A stretch of 51,574 bases of DNA from Dehalococcoidia bacterium. GTDB lineage: Bacteria > Chloroflexota > Dehalococcoidia > UBA2979. The notes below the pieces were generated by a model, which ran no database searches, was not told the origin of the DNA, and was given only the letters and a program-made list of their open reading frames with translations. The stretch is from contig JAQWMB010000007.1 in assembly GCA_029246995.1 (NCBI GenBank), positions 1 through 51,574 of the forward strand, given 5' to 3'. The translations under genes and the position numbers were made by a program. Below are positions 26,741-36,421 of the stretch, in pieces (within the stretch, counting starts at the first letter, position 1; the number at the start of each line of letters is the position of its first letter).

Positions 26741-27091
26741 TTATTCAATTGGAATGAATAAAGAATGTCTTTCTTTACCATCAACTGAAGCAGATTGATG
26801 TCCTTTACCATGAATATCTTCTACTAGAAATATTTCACCTGCCATTATTATACGTACTTCTCCGTCACTTGCCGTTATTTTCACTGCTGCGTCTAGATTA
26901 ACGATATATTGGCGTCTCGGAGCAGGATGCCAATCTAGGTCATATGCGCCAATTGTACGTCGAAAAATTATTCCATTAGCAGGCATTCTTTCTGACAGCT
27001 GACTATAACCTTTATCTTCTGCCCATTCAATTTCAATATCTCTGAAGTGTGACTCACCATGATCATCGGCGTAAAGGTTATGTATATGCAT
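26741..27091 (-). CDS. Cupin-domain protein
   Basis: A 116-residue single-domain protein with cupin-like beta-strand pattern: a first part WHPAPRRQYIVNLD, a middle ITASDGEVRIIMAGEIFLVEDI and a final GKGHQSASVDGKERHSLFI. The typical metal-binding histidines are partly present (H of WHP, H of GKGHQ). Function unknown. The start ATG is at 27091. It stands alone between the cysS-like gene and tRNA-His, with about 90 nt of intergenic DNA on one side and 135 nt on the other. Confidence 0.65.
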   Translation of the reverse strand: MHIHNLYADDHGESHFRDIEIEWAEDKGYSQLSERMPANGIIFRRTIGAYDLDWHPAPRRQYIVNLDAAVKITASDGEVRIIMAGEIFLVEDIHGKGHQSASVDGKERHSLFIPIE

Positions 27092-27195
27092 TTCGATTTT
27101 CCTTTTCTTACTAATATATTGCTGATTATTTTTTTAACTTTTTTGATTTAACAATGAACAATGACAATTATTCTAGAAACAGTATTAGAAGTTTT

Positions 27196-27225
27196 TACTA
27201 TTAACATGCTATTACATTAATAGTA
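27196..27225 (-). other. Inverted repeat just downstream of tRNA-His
   Basis: TACTATTAA and TTAATAGTA form a perfect 9-bp stem around a 12-nt loop, starting immediately after the encoded CCA end. No U-tract follows, so it may be a processing or stability element rather than a standard terminator. Confidence 0.35.
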
Positions 27226-27302
27226 TGGGGTGGGTGGAGGGGATTGAACCCTCGATCTCCAGGGCCACAACCTAGCGACTTAACCACTCGTCCACACCCA
27301 CC
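27226..27302 (-). tRNA. tRNA-His (GTG)
   Basis: Folding by eye gives acceptor GTGGGTG paired with CACCCAC, an extra 5' G (G-1) opposite discriminator C73, the hallmark of tRNA-His. The D stem is GAC/GTC, the anticodon stem CTAGG/CCTGG with loop TTGTGGC (anticodon GTG), and the T arm GAGGG-TTCAATC-CCCTC. The CCA end is encoded. Confidence 0.96.
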
Positions 27303-27312
27303 ATAAAAGATG

Positions 27313-27341
27313 ATTATCACATTACTACAGCTATCAGTAAA
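27313..27341 (-). promoter_or_regulatory. tRNA-His promoter
   Basis: On the minus strand TTTACT (27336-27341) and GATAAT (27313-27318) are 17 nt apart, placing transcription start a few bases before the mature tRNA 5' end. Confidence 0.5.
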
Positions 27342-27361
27342 GAATAAACAAAATTAAACTT

Positions 27362-27850
27362 CTATGAAAGCTCACTATATTTACCTTGATAATACACCAA
27401 AGGCTTTAAAGATTCTAATTCTAAACTAAAGTTAGTAACTTCTCCAATAACAATAGAATGATCTCCACCAGGAAACCAATCTACTACCTTGCATTCTGTC
27501 CAGCCAATTGTATCTGATAAAATTGGGCTACCATTTTGACCAATTGCATACTTAAAATTGCCCATTAAATTTTTTTGTTCATCTGAAGAACTAGCAAAAA
27601 ATTGCGATGCATCTTTTTGATTTTCTGATAAAAAGTTTACAGAAAATAAACCAACATCTTTTAAAACTTTATGTGAGCTAGCTTTTTTTGCAATACAAAC
27701 AAGTAATAACATAGGATCAAGCGATACTGATGTAATTGAGTTTGCAGTTATGCCTCTTGGTTCATTATCAAAAGTCACTCCTACAACTGTAATGCCCGTA
27801 GGAAAATTACCAAACAAACTTCTAAATTGCTCGACACTATTATTAGACAT
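27362..27850 (-). CDS. Flavin reductase-like domain protein
   Basis: A 162-residue FMN-binding split-barrel protein of the flavin reductase (HpaC-like) family. The typical opening is RSLFGNFPTGITVVG with RGITANSITSVSLDPMLLLVC, which forms the FMN site. GDHSIVIGEV is the conserved later motif. Such enzymes provide reduced flavin to two-component monooxygenases; the partner is not visible here. The upstream tail of the gene is an intergenic stretch with a decayed mgtE fragment on the other strand. Confidence 0.9.
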   Translation of the reverse strand: MSNNSVEQFRSLFGNFPTGITVVGVTFDNEPRGITANSITSVSLDPMLLLVCIAKKASSHKVLKDVGLFSVNFLSENQKDASQFFASSSDEQKNLMGNFKYAIGQNGSPILSDTIGWTECKVVDWFPGGDHSIVIGEVTNFSLELESLKPLVYYQGKYSELS

Positions 27851-28013
27851 AATCCCAAACTCCTAAAAAATCCTTTAAATCAATTAAAGTTTCTCTTAAA
27901 TAATGTAACAGTTTATACTTAATAATATTATTGTATGTCTTTTTTATATAATTAGCGTATAAAAAATCTACCTTTTTAAGTGATACAAAATGAATGAAAA
28001 TCAAAAGAATAAA

Positions 28014-28136
28014 ATGGGTCTGACTAAGCTGAATCAAGACCCCGCATTACCTACTGGTATTTGGTTAACTGCTATAACGGATTTATTGGGCTTTCTTTGA
28101 TATCTGACTCTTGCAACAATTTTATTAAATTATCTT
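28014..28136 (+). pseudogene. mgtE: Relic of magnesium transporter MgtE C-terminus
   Basis: The frame starting at 28014 reads MGLTKLNQDPALPTGIWLTA, ITDLLGFL, then a TGA at 28098, then YLTLATILLNYL in the same frame. This matches the last membrane helices of MgtE (DPA-x-ASG-x-F-x-T-T-x-TD-x-x-GF-x-x-F-x-G-LAT pattern), with an in-frame stop. No other MgtE sequence lies upstream; the first 130 nt of the gap hold no coding I can see. It is therefore a truncated, inactivated remnant. Confidence 0.6.
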
Positions 28137-28927
28137 GTAGCTTTATGTAATCTTGAACGTAAATCTTGAACTGAAATATTATTCTCTTCGTTCCATTTAC
28201 TGGCTGTTAATGCCTGTCCAGTCAGATCATTATTTGTTCCATTAACAAGATGTAACACTAAATCATCACAAATATTAACAGGTAATATTCCATCTAATTT
28301 TGGCTGTTCCATTTTTCCTAAAAATTTTTCAGAACTATTTGTCAGACCACCAGGTGCTACTGAATTACAAGAAATATTTTGTTTGACATTTTCTAAAGAA
28401 ACAATTTGCATCATAGCTTCCATAGCAAATTTTGATGCACTATAAGGACCGTATTGCTGATAAGCCCTTCTACCCAATCCTGAGGATATCATTACGATAT
28501 GGCCATGCATTTGATTACGCATAACCGTCAATGTTTCTCTCGTAAAATAAAAAACTCCATTTAAATTGATATCCAATATTGTTTTCCAATTATCTGAATC
28601 CATATTATGTATAAATCGATCATCTGAATTTTCAATATAGCGCATACCAACTGCAGCATTATTTACTAAAATATCTATAGATGAAAATTCACTTGATATA
28701 CTATTTATAGTATCTTTGACAAAGTTCTCGTCACTTTGATCACCAATAAAGCCTATTGCATTTACACCTAAATTTTTAATTTCATTTATTGAACTATCCA
28801 CTTCCTTTTTTGTTCTCCCAATTATAGATATATTACATTTCTCATTCGCTAATTTTAAAGCAATTGACTTACCAATTCCCCTACTCCCACCAGTTATAAT
28901 TGCAAGTTTGTCTTCTAGTAAATTCAT
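28130..28927 (-). CDS. SDR family oxidoreductase
   Basis: A 265-residue classical short-chain dehydrogenase/reductase. NAD(P) motif GGSRGIGKS at the start, NNAAVG in the middle, catalytic serine in MISSG and the YSASK motif (Tyr/Lys). The track start adds 24 residues at the N-terminus (MSYYIALC...). The ATG at 28927, 4 nt after AGAGGT, gives the normal N-terminus MNLLEDKLAIITGG. Substrate unknown. Divergent from the FAD/Fe-S dehydrogenase on the other strand. Confidence 0.88.
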   Translation of the reverse strand: MNLLEDKLAIITGGSRGIGKSIALKLANEKCNISIIGRTKKEVDSSINEIKNLGVNAIGFIGDQSDENFVKDTINSISSEFSSIDILVNNAAVGMRYIENSDDRFIHNMDSDNWKTILDINLNGVFYFTRETLTVMRNQMHGHIVMISSGLGRRAYQQYGPYSASKFAMEAMMQIVSLENVKQNISCNSVAPGGLTNSSEKFLGKMEQPKLDGILPVNICDDLVLHLVNGTNNDLTGQALTASKWNEENNISVQDLRSRLHKATR

Positions 28928-29011
28928 TTTACCTCTTTCATATGAAATGAATATTAATGGCTTACATTTATTAAAGCATAAAGCGATATAATAACTCAAC
29001 AGGATAAAACA

Positions 29012-31975
29012 ATGCTAGAAAAAATTTTGACAAAAACTATTCCAATTGAAAAAGAAAACAAAAGTTTAATTGAAGATTTATATACGGTCATTGATGATGA
29101 AGCTGATCTCAAATTTGATAATGCATCTCGGATGATGTATTCAACCGATGCATCAATTTATCAAATGGAGCCTATTTGTATCATATTCCCAAAAAATGCC
29201 TCAGCAGTCAGTAAAATAGTTGAAATTGCCAATAAACATAATGTCCCAATTGTTCCTAGAGGGGCCGGTACAAGCTTAGCAGGGCAAGCAATCAATAATG
29301 GAATAATGATTGATTTCAGTAAATATATGAATAATGTTATTGAGGTGAATACAAAAGAGAAATGGGCAAAGGTTCAGCCTGGTATAGTAGTATCAGAATT
29401 TAATAAAATACTAGAACCATATGGTTTACAATATGCAATAGATACATCTACAAAAAATCGTGCAACAATTGGTGGTGGTATTGGAAATAATTCCTGCGGT
29501 ACGCATTCAATAATTTATGGTAAAACTATTGACCAAGTTCAACAATTACAAATGGTTTTATCAGATAGTACAATAACTACTTTTGAAAATATTAATTACA
29601 AAGATTTATCTACAAAAACAAAACAGAACAAATTAATTACAGGGATATATCAAGAGCTACCAAAAATTGTAGAAAAATACAATAAAGAAATTCAAACACG
29701 ATTTCCAAAAATAGACAGGAGAGTCTCTGGATATAACCTAGACGCATACGCGCATGAACAACATACTGGGAATGAAAAGAAATTATTTACAATTCTTAAT
29801 AAAGATGAACCTCTAGATCTTACTAAAATTATAGTTGGGTCTGAAGGAACATTAGGTATTGTCACAGAAGCAAAACTACGTTTAGTTGATCTACCTAAAT
29901 ACAAAGCTTTAGTTGTATCTACCTACAATTCAATCATTGACGCCGCAGAAGCTACAAATAATTTACTAGAATTCGCACCAGCTGCGATTGAATTAGTTGA
30001 TAAAAATATTATTCATGGATGCATAGAGAATCCAGGCTTTAGACATCTTGTAGATTTCTTAGAAGACAAACCAGAAGCAATGTTAATAGCTGAATTTTTT
30101 GGTGAGACTAAAGATTTACTGCAAGAAAAAATTAATGCTGTTTCATTAAATCAAAGCAGGAATAAAAATATCAATCAAATACTAAAAGTTACTGATTTAT
30201 CTAAGCAAGATAATATTTGGAAAATGAGACAAGCTGGCCTTGGTCTTTTGATGAATATTAAGGGAGATGCTAAACCACTTGCATTTGTAGAAGACACAGC
30301 AGTAGCACCGAAGGATTTACCAAAATTTTTATTTGACTTTCAAAAAATTATTGATGAACATCATACAACTGCAGGATTTTATGGACATGCAAGCGTAGGA
30401 TGCTTGCATATTAGACCAATGATTAATATTAAAAAATCTGATGAACTCACAAAAATGCACAGCATCGCTGAAAAAGTTGCAGACTTAGTTTTACAATACG
30501 ATGGATCACTTTCTGGAGAGCATGGCGATGGCATTTTAAGAGGAGTATTCACAGAAAAAATGTTTGGAAAAGAAATTACGCAAGCATTTAGAGATATAAA
30601 AAATATTTTTGATCCAAATCAACTTATGAATCCTGGTAAAATTATTGATACACCAAAATTTTCAAGTAATCTTAAAATTTCACCTACAAGAAATATGTTA
30701 AATCCGGTAACCAAATTAGATTTTAGTGATGAAGAGAGCTTTAGCAGTCTTGTTGAACAATGTAATGGGCAGGGAGCATGTAGAAAATTTGAAGGAGTTA
30801 TGTGTCCATCATATATGGCTACAATGGATGAAGAGCATTCGACAAGAGGTCGCGCAAATTTAATTAGAGAGTTACTAACAGACACAAGCGATCAAAATAC
30901 ACTATTAGATAATAGATTAATTGAAGCACTCGATCTTTGCGTTGGTTGCAAGGCATGCAAGATTGAATGTCCATCACAAGTAGACATGTCGAAATTGAAA
31001 ACTGAGATCATGCATCAATATCAACAAAAAAATGGTACGTCTTTGCGAACGAAACTTTTAATTAATATTAATAAACTAGCAAAAATTGGAAGTCATTTTC
31101 CAAAATTAGCTAATCTTCTAGCAAATAATCGTTTATTGAGAATCAAAGTACATTTTTTTCTAGGTATCCATAAGAATGCCAAGCTTCCAAAATTAACAAG
31201 AGAGACTTTTTATAAATGGTCAAAGCATAACAATCAGTATATATCGAATAAAAAAGTACTACTATTCATTGATACATTTACAAATTATTTTGATCCAAGT
31301 ATAGGAAAAGCTGCCGTAAAATTAATCAACTCACTTGGCTATGAAGTAGAAATTGCAGAGCAACAATTCTGCTGTGGACGCCCTGCTATATCAAAAGGCC
31401 AACTCAATCTTGCAAAAGAGTTAGCAGAACATACAGTAAAAGAACTACGGATATATTCTGAAAAAAATACCTCAATAATTTTTCTTGAACCTTCATGTTT
31501 TTCAGCTATTCAAGATGACTACAAAAGTCTAATTGATATGAAACAACATGAGAAAATTATAAAAAATTCTATGCTATTTGAAGAATTTATTATTAAGCAT
31601 GAACAAAGTCATCCTGGTTCTTTAAAATCAATTTTAAATATTGATAATGATTCTGTTGCTATCCATCCTCACTGTCATCAAAAAGCATTAGGTAAAGGAA
31701 ATATTACATCTGAATTACTAAACTCGACACTAGGCATAGATGCTTATCAAATTGAATCAACTTGCTGCGGAATGGCAGGTTCTTTTGGAATTGAAAAAGA
31801 GCATTATGAAATCTCAAAAAATATTGCCGAACTAGGTTTAATCAATCAAATCAATCAGCTTAATAATACTAAAACGATTGTAACAACAGGTACCTCATGC
31901 AGGCAACAAATCTTACAACATGCAAATATACAAAGCATGCACCTTGCAGAATATTTATCAAAAAAAATTAAATGA
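29012..31975 (+). CDS. FAD-linked dehydrogenase with Fe-S and CCG domains (D-2-hydroxyacid/glycolate type)
   Basis: A 987-residue fusion resembling YdiJ-type D-2-hydroxyglutarate or D-lactate dehydrogenases. N-terminal PCMH FAD-binding domain (about 40-260, PRGAGTSLAGQAI and IGGGIGNNSCGTHS), FAD-oxidase C-terminal domain (about 270-560, GHASVGCLHIRP, GEHGDG), two [4Fe-4S]-type segments (CNGQGACRKFEGVMCPSY, then CVGCKACKIECPSQVDMSK), and two CCG (cysteine-rich) repeats (FCCGRPAISKG and CCGMAGSFG). The E. coli relative is about 1018 residues. It is expected to oxidise a 2-hydroxy acid, passing electrons to the quinone or cytochrome pool. Substrate uncertain. Confidence 0.9.
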   Translation: MLEKILTKTIPIEKENKSLIEDLYTVIDDEADLKFDNASRMMYSTDASIYQMEPICIIFPKNASAVSKIVEIANKHNVPIVPRGAGTSLAGQAINNGIMIDFSKYMNNVIEVNTKEKWAKVQPGIVVSEFNKILEPYGLQYAIDTSTKNRATIGGGIGNNSCGTHSIIYGKTIDQVQQLQMVLSDSTITTFENINYKDLSTKTKQNKLITGIYQELPKIVEKYNKEIQTRFPKIDRRVSGYNLDAYAHEQHTGNEKKLFTILNKDEPLDLTKIIVGSEGTLGIVTEAKLRLVDLPKYKALVVSTYNSIIDAAEATNNLLEFAPAAIELVDKNIIHGCIENPGFRHLVDFLEDKPEAMLIAEFFGETKDLLQEKINAVSLNQSRNKNINQILKVTDLSKQDNIWKMRQAGLGLLMNIKGDAKPLAFVEDTAVAPKDLPKFLFDFQKIIDEHHTTAGFYGHASVGCLHIRPMINIKKSDELTKMHSIAEKVADLVLQYDGSLSGEHGDGILRGVFTEKMFGKEITQAFRDIKNIFDPNQLMNPGKIIDTPKFSSNLKISPTRNMLNPVTKLDFSDEESFSSLVEQCNGQGACRKFEGVMCPSYMATMDEEHSTRGRANLIRELLTDTSDQNTLLDNRLIEALDLCVGCKACKIECPSQVDMSKLKTEIMHQYQQKNGTSLRTKLLININKLAKIGSHFPKLANLLANNRLLRIKVHFFLGIHKNAKLPKLTRETFYKWSKHNNQYISNKKVLLFIDTFTNYFDPSIGKAAVKLINSLGYEVEIAEQQFCCGRPAISKGQLNLAKELAEHTVKELRIYSEKNTSIIFLEPSCFSAIQDDYKSLIDMKQHEKIIKNSMLFEEFIIKHEQSHPGSLKSILNIDNDSVAIHPHCHQKALGKGNITSELLNSTLGIDAYQIESTCCGMAGSFGIEKEHYEISKNIAELGLINQINQLNNTKTIVTTGTSCRQQILQHANIQSMHLAEYLSKKIK

Positions 31976-31989
31976 TTTAGGATGAACCT

Positions 31990-33144
31990 ATTAATCAAAT
32001 ATCAATTCAATTAACAAGATTATCAATAGGATTATTTTGGGCATCATTATATTTATATGTACCAGTATTACCAATTCATGTAGAAAATATTACTGGAAAT
32101 TTAGAAATTGTTGGAATAATTCTAAGTGCATATGCCATCGCTCAATTAACTCTCAGAATACCAATTGGACTATTAGCTGATAAGATTGGTAAAAAAAAAT
32201 TAAGCTTAATTGCAATTTTTTTATCTAGTGCTGGTGCAGTATTACTGATGTTTTCAAGTACTGGGATCACACTATTTTTATCTAGGACATTAACTGGGCT
32301 TGCAGCCGCAGGGTGGGTACCAATCAGTGTGTTATATAGCTCGTATTTCAAAGATGATAATGCAGACCGCTCAATGTCACAAGCAGTAATGATAAATTCA
32401 ATTGGCTTACTAAGTTCTACATATTTTGGTGGACTCATAGCTGAAAATTATGGAATAGACACTGTATTTATTATCTCTGCTATTTTTGGAGTCATTAGTG
32501 GTGTATGCATGCTTTTCAGTCAGGAGCCTCATCAAATTAATGTCAAACCTCAGAAAATTTCATTAAAAAAAATAATTAATAAAAGATTATTAGGAATTTG
32601 CGCAACTGGATCATGTTTATTTTATTTAACATTTTCTACTATTTATGGCTTTATACCTATTTACCTTACAAATATTGGCGCATCAGAAACTATGATTGGC
32701 GTAACAATATCTTTATCGTTAACAGCATCACTGATTGGTGCTGGCTCTTTACCAAAGATTAATCAACTAATGAATAATAGAAAGGCAATATTATTTACAT
32801 GGATTCTTATGATTACAACAACTATTTTCACTCCAATATTTCATACATTAATCATCATCATTCCATTACAGTTCATTGGTGGTTTTGGAAGAGGGATTAT
32901 GACAGCACTATTAATGTCTCTAGTAATTAAACAATCAAATTATCAAAATAGATCTACTTCAATGGGAATATATCAATCACTATATTCAGTAGGTATGTTT
33001 CTTGGGCCTTTCGTATCTGGGATTATTGCAGGAATGATCGGAGTAGAGAGTATTTTCTATTTTGCAGCTTTAATATGTTTTATTGGTATGATTATTGGAA
33101 TGTTCATTACAGATACACTTGAAATAAATGAGATCAGAAATTAA
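31990..33144 (+). CDS. MFS transporter, probable AUU start
   Basis: The track shows only 298 residues from the ATG at 32248, but the frame is open upstream to a stop at 31978 and encodes the missing first helices: ISIQLTRLSIGLFWASLYLY, then VPVLPIHVEN and RIPIGLLADKIGKKK (loop 2-3 motif). Between the stop and 32248 there is no in-frame ATG, GTG or TTG. The ATT at 31990 lies 7 nt after AGGA and gives a normal 384-residue, 12-helix protein. I therefore place the start there. A one-base sequence error next to the out-of-frame ATG at 31982 is the alternative. Follows the dehydrogenase by 14 nt; substrate unknown. Confidence 0.75.
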   Translation: MNQISIQLTRLSIGLFWASLYLYVPVLPIHVENITGNLEIVGIILSAYAIAQLTLRIPIGLLADKIGKKKLSLIAIFLSSAGAVLLMFSSTGITLFLSRTLTGLAAAGWVPISVLYSSYFKDDNADRSMSQAVMINSIGLLSSTYFGGLIAENYGIDTVFIISAIFGVISGVCMLFSQEPHQINVKPQKISLKKIINKRLLGICATGSCLFYLTFSTIYGFIPIYLTNIGASETMIGVTISLSLTASLIGAGSLPKINQLMNNRKAILFTWILMITTTIFTPIFHTLIIIIPLQFIGGFGRGIMTALLMSLVIKQSNYQNRSTSMGIYQSLYSVGMFLGPFVSGIIAGMIGVESIFYFAALICFIGMIIGMFITDTLEINEIRN

Positions 33145-33181
33145 CTTAACTAAGTAATTGAATTTTAACAAAGAGGATTTT

Positions 33182-34090
33182 ATGAAAATAGCTATTACAG
33201 GTTCGACTGGTTTAATTGGAAGAACATTATCAAAAAAATTATCAAAAAATGACCATGAAATTTTAAATATAACAAGAGGTGACCATAATAAAGAAGATGT
33301 CATGTGGGATCCATCTAATGAATGGATTCAAGAAGGTCTTTTTGAAGGAGTTGATGTAATTATTAATTTATCAGGACAAACGATTGGTGGACGACTCACT
33401 AACAATGCAAAGATAAATATCTACCAATCTCGTGTAAATCTCACGAATCTACTCGTCAAAGAAATCATAAAATATCCTCAAAAACCAAAACATCTTATAA
33501 GTGCTTCTGCGATTGGTTATTATGGTAATCGATATAATGAAGAAATCTTTGAAAATTCATCACCTGGCTCAGGTTTCTTGGCTACTTTGCCTATTGAATG
33601 GGAAAAGGCTGCTAATGCAATTGCTACACACGGAGTAAAGGTCACAAATCTACGTACAGGATTAATTATGACTAATAAGGGTGGATTTCTAACAAAGCCA
33701 ATTATTCCTGGTTTTTCATTATTAACTTTGTTCAAATTAGGCATTGCTGGCAAGCTCGGTAATGGTAAGCAATGGATGTCATGGATAAGCCTTACTGATG
33801 CAGTCAATGCAATTGAATTCATCATAAATAATGAAGTAGAAGGTCCTGTTAATTTAGTGAGCCCAATTCCAGTAACTAACTATGAATTTACAAAAACTTT
33901 AGGAAAAGTAATTCGTAGACCGACAATTATACCTGTTCCCGGCATGCCTTTAAAAATGATATTTGGTGAATTTGCAAAAGATGGCTTACTAGGTGGACAA
34001 AAAGCTTATCCGAAAAAATTAATTGATAATGGATTTGAATTCAAATATTCAAAAATTAAAGAAACACTTGATTTTGAATTATTTAATTAG
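33182..34090 (+). CDS. TIGR01777-type NAD-dependent epimerase
   Basis: A 302-residue extended-SDR protein. Rossmann start MKIAITGSTGLIGRTL, VINLSGQTIGGRLTNNAK, HLISASAIGYYGNR (catalytic region) and the C-terminal PVPGMPLKMIFGEFAKDGLLGGQK are diagnostic of the YfcH/SulA-like family (TIGR01777). Function in general is not known. The track start at 33158 adds MNFNKEDF; the ATG at 33182 has AGAGGA 6 nt upstream and begins at the Rossmann strand. Its stop overlaps the convergent MMPL gene by 8 nt. Confidence 0.9.
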   Translation: MKIAITGSTGLIGRTLSKKLSKNDHEILNITRGDHNKEDVMWDPSNEWIQEGLFEGVDVIINLSGQTIGGRLTNNAKINIYQSRVNLTNLLVKEIIKYPQKPKHLISASAIGYYGNRYNEEIFENSSPGSGFLATLPIEWEKAANAIATHGVKVTNLRTGLIMTNKGGFLTKPIIPGFSLLTLFKLGIAGKLGNGKQWMSWISLTDAVNAIEFIINNEVEGPVNLVSPIPVTNYEFTKTLGKVIRRPTIIPVPGMPLKMIFGEFAKDGLLGGQKAYPKKLIDNGFEFKYSKIKETLDFELFN

Positions 34091-36332
34091 ATGACGCAGA
34101 TTCTAATTTTGAAGGCCACCAATTCTTATCTCCCAATTTTGAAACAATTGCTGGAACAATAATCGTTCTTGTAATAAAAGTATCCATAATAACACCGACT
34201 GAAACTGCAAAACCTAATTGAAATAAATCAATCAGCGGCAATGTCATAAAAACAGCAAAAGTGCCAGCTAATATTAAACCGGCTGAAGTGATAACACCGC
34301 CAGTTACAGATATGGCATCCTTGACTGCAATATCTAATGGTTTCTTTTGAGCCTCTTCTTTAATTCTAGACATTACGTAAATATTATAATCAACACCCAA
34401 TGCATTTAGGAAAACAAAGACATAAAATAATGTGCCTGGACTAATTCCTGAATGACCAAAAACATACTCAAAGAAAATCAGTGAAATACCTAAGGTTCCA
34501 GCAAATGTAACAAGAATGGTTAAACATAAATATATTGGAGCAACTAAAGAACGTAGTAAGATAGCAAGAATAATTGCAATAGATAAAAGAACTAAAGGTA
34601 ATACAATCAAATTATCTCTATTAATAGCAGTTCTAGTATCTGTTGCTTCTGCAGTTTCACCACCATATGCCATATATGTCGAAGTAAGTTTTAATTCATC
34701 AAGTGAATTTTTTGATATATTACGCAGTTCATTTATTGAATTTAAGGAGACAGATGAAAAAGGATTGTCATCGAAAACAATATCAAATCTGAAAACCTTT
34801 GTATCTTCAGACATAAATCTTAATGCACTATTTTTAAGATATAAATTATTTTGATTATTAATATCAGTAAAAAAAACAGCATTGATATCATTTTTGTCAA
34901 AAGGACCATTTATGCCAAAAGGCCTTGATATTGTCGAAACATCGGCAACATTAGGATGATTATAAATATCCACCGCAATTTTATCAATAATATTTATGCT
35001 TTCCTTATTAAAATCATCTTTAGTTACAAGATATGCATAAGAAGGAGAAATCTCACCAGCAGGAAAACCATTTCTAAGCATTTGAAAGCCTTTTACTGAT
35101 TCGGTTTCTGCTGGCAAACTTGCTAATGAATCATAATTAGGATTATAGAGAAGTAAGCCAGAAGATAGAATTGCTAATACGGCAATGCTTACAGATATAA
35201 CTTTCATAGGTCTTTCTAATACCCATGCAGCAATAACACCATAGACTCGCTTCTTAATAACTGGATTATCCTGATATCTTGGGATAATTGGCCAAAAAGA
35301 AAATCTACCTAATATCAATAACAATGCAGGAACAAAAGTAATTGCTGCAATCATCATAAGAAATAATGCAATTGCTAAAATTGGACCTAGTGCAGAAGAA
35401 CTACCTAAACTGGCCAATAATAAAATTGCTGATGCAACTAAAATTGTACTTCCAGAAGATAAAACAGCTGGCCCAACAGCTTTAACAGTGATGTTCATTG
35501 CTTCATGTTTATCTTTATATTTTAATAATTCTTCTCTATATCGTGAAGAAATGAAGAGACAGTAATCTGTGCCTGAACCAAAAAGAATAATTGTCATAAT
35601 GCCTGTAGCTTGTCCATTAACATTGATGCCAAATTGTTTCAATATTAATGCACCTACGGCACCTGCAACAAAATATACAAAACTTACAGCAATTAATGGT
35701 ATAAATGGAATCACTGGAGATCGATAAATAATAACTAGCAATACTAAAACTAGTATTGCACTAGCAAGTAACAAAAAAACGTCGATAGTAGCAAACACTG
35801 CGACTAAGTCACTGATCAAACCCCCAGGGCCACCTACATTAATTGCTAAATTCTCAGTTCTATATTGATGCGCATATTCTCTAATGTCTTTTACTAAATT
35901 AGTAAACTCGTCTGAGCTAGGTTCACCAATTAAATTGACTATCATATTCATAGTAGTACCATCAGGTGAAATTAATTCAGAACTTGCCGCAGGTACATTA
36001 TAAATAGAGATTACTCCACCAACAGAATCAGGTAACTGATCTGAGGCTAACCACCTATTAATATTTTCCCCTGATTGATAATCATCTTCAGAAAGACCAT
36101 TTTGATTAGCAAATATTATCATTAGAGGTATACCATCAGATGGAAAAGCCTCGCGAGATACTTCTAGTGCTAGAGTTGAATCAGCGCCTTTAGGTAAGAA
36201 ACTAGAAGCATTATTTTCTGTAACATCAATTAGCGATGGACCTAATGATGCCAAAAAAACTAATAGAAACCAAAGAGATACTGTGACCCATTTACCTTTT
36301 GCATCTGTAACAAAATTGGATAAAATCTTCAT
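34083..36332 (-). CDS. MMPL/RND-superfamily transporter
   Basis: A 749-residue MmpL-type membrane protein with two similar halves, each with one N-terminal helix, a large extracytoplasmic domain and a bundle of five helices. Visible features: start helix VTVSLWFLLVFLASLG, GSGTDYCLFISSRYREEL in the first half and NALGVDYNIYVMSRIKEEA in the second, which are the proton-relay Asp/Tyr segments of MmpL3-like proteins. It is likely to move lipids or other hydrophobic substrates across the membrane, but this is inferred from the family. The track TTG is 6 nt upstream; ATG at 36332 was preferred. Converges with the epimerase gene. Confidence 0.88.
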   Translation of the reverse strand: MKILSNFVTDAKGKWVTVSLWFLLVFLASLGPSLIDVTENNASSFLPKGADSTLALEVSREAFPSDGIPLMIIFANQNGLSEDDYQSGENINRWLASDQLPDSVGGVISIYNVPAASSELISPDGTTMNMIVNLIGEPSSDEFTNLVKDIREYAHQYRTENLAINVGGPGGLISDLVAVFATIDVFLLLASAILVLVLLVIIYRSPVIPFIPLIAVSFVYFVAGAVGALILKQFGINVNGQATGIMTIILFGSGTDYCLFISSRYREELLKYKDKHEAMNITVKAVGPAVLSSGSTILVASAILLLASLGSSSALGPILAIALFLMMIAAITFVPALLLILGRFSFWPIIPRYQDNPVIKKRVYGVIAAWVLERPMKVISVSIAVLAILSSGLLLYNPNYDSLASLPAETESVKGFQMLRNGFPAGEISPSYAYLVTKDDFNKESINIIDKIAVDIYNHPNVADVSTISRPFGINGPFDKNDINAVFFTDINNQNNLYLKNSALRFMSEDTKVFRFDIVFDDNPFSSVSLNSINELRNISKNSLDELKLTSTYMAYGGETAEATDTRTAINRDNLIVLPLVLLSIAIILAILLRSLVAPIYLCLTILVTFAGTLGISLIFFEYVFGHSGISPGTLFYVFVFLNALGVDYNIYVMSRIKEEAQKKPLDIAVKDAISVTGGVITSAGLILAGTFAVFMTLPLIDLFQLGFAVSVGVIMDTFITRTIIVPAIVSKLGDKNWWPSKLESASSN

Positions 36333-36421
36333 AATCAAATATTTTCTCTATGAAGAAGAGCTTAAACATAGTTTTCCTATAAGCTAGTGTGAATGTTTAA
36401 AAAAAATTACTATTTCTTTTA

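Noticed and set aside
27843-28037. Minus-strand ORF of 64 residues.
   Set aside because: AT-rich chance ORF overlapping the flavin reductase start and lacking any recognisable motif.
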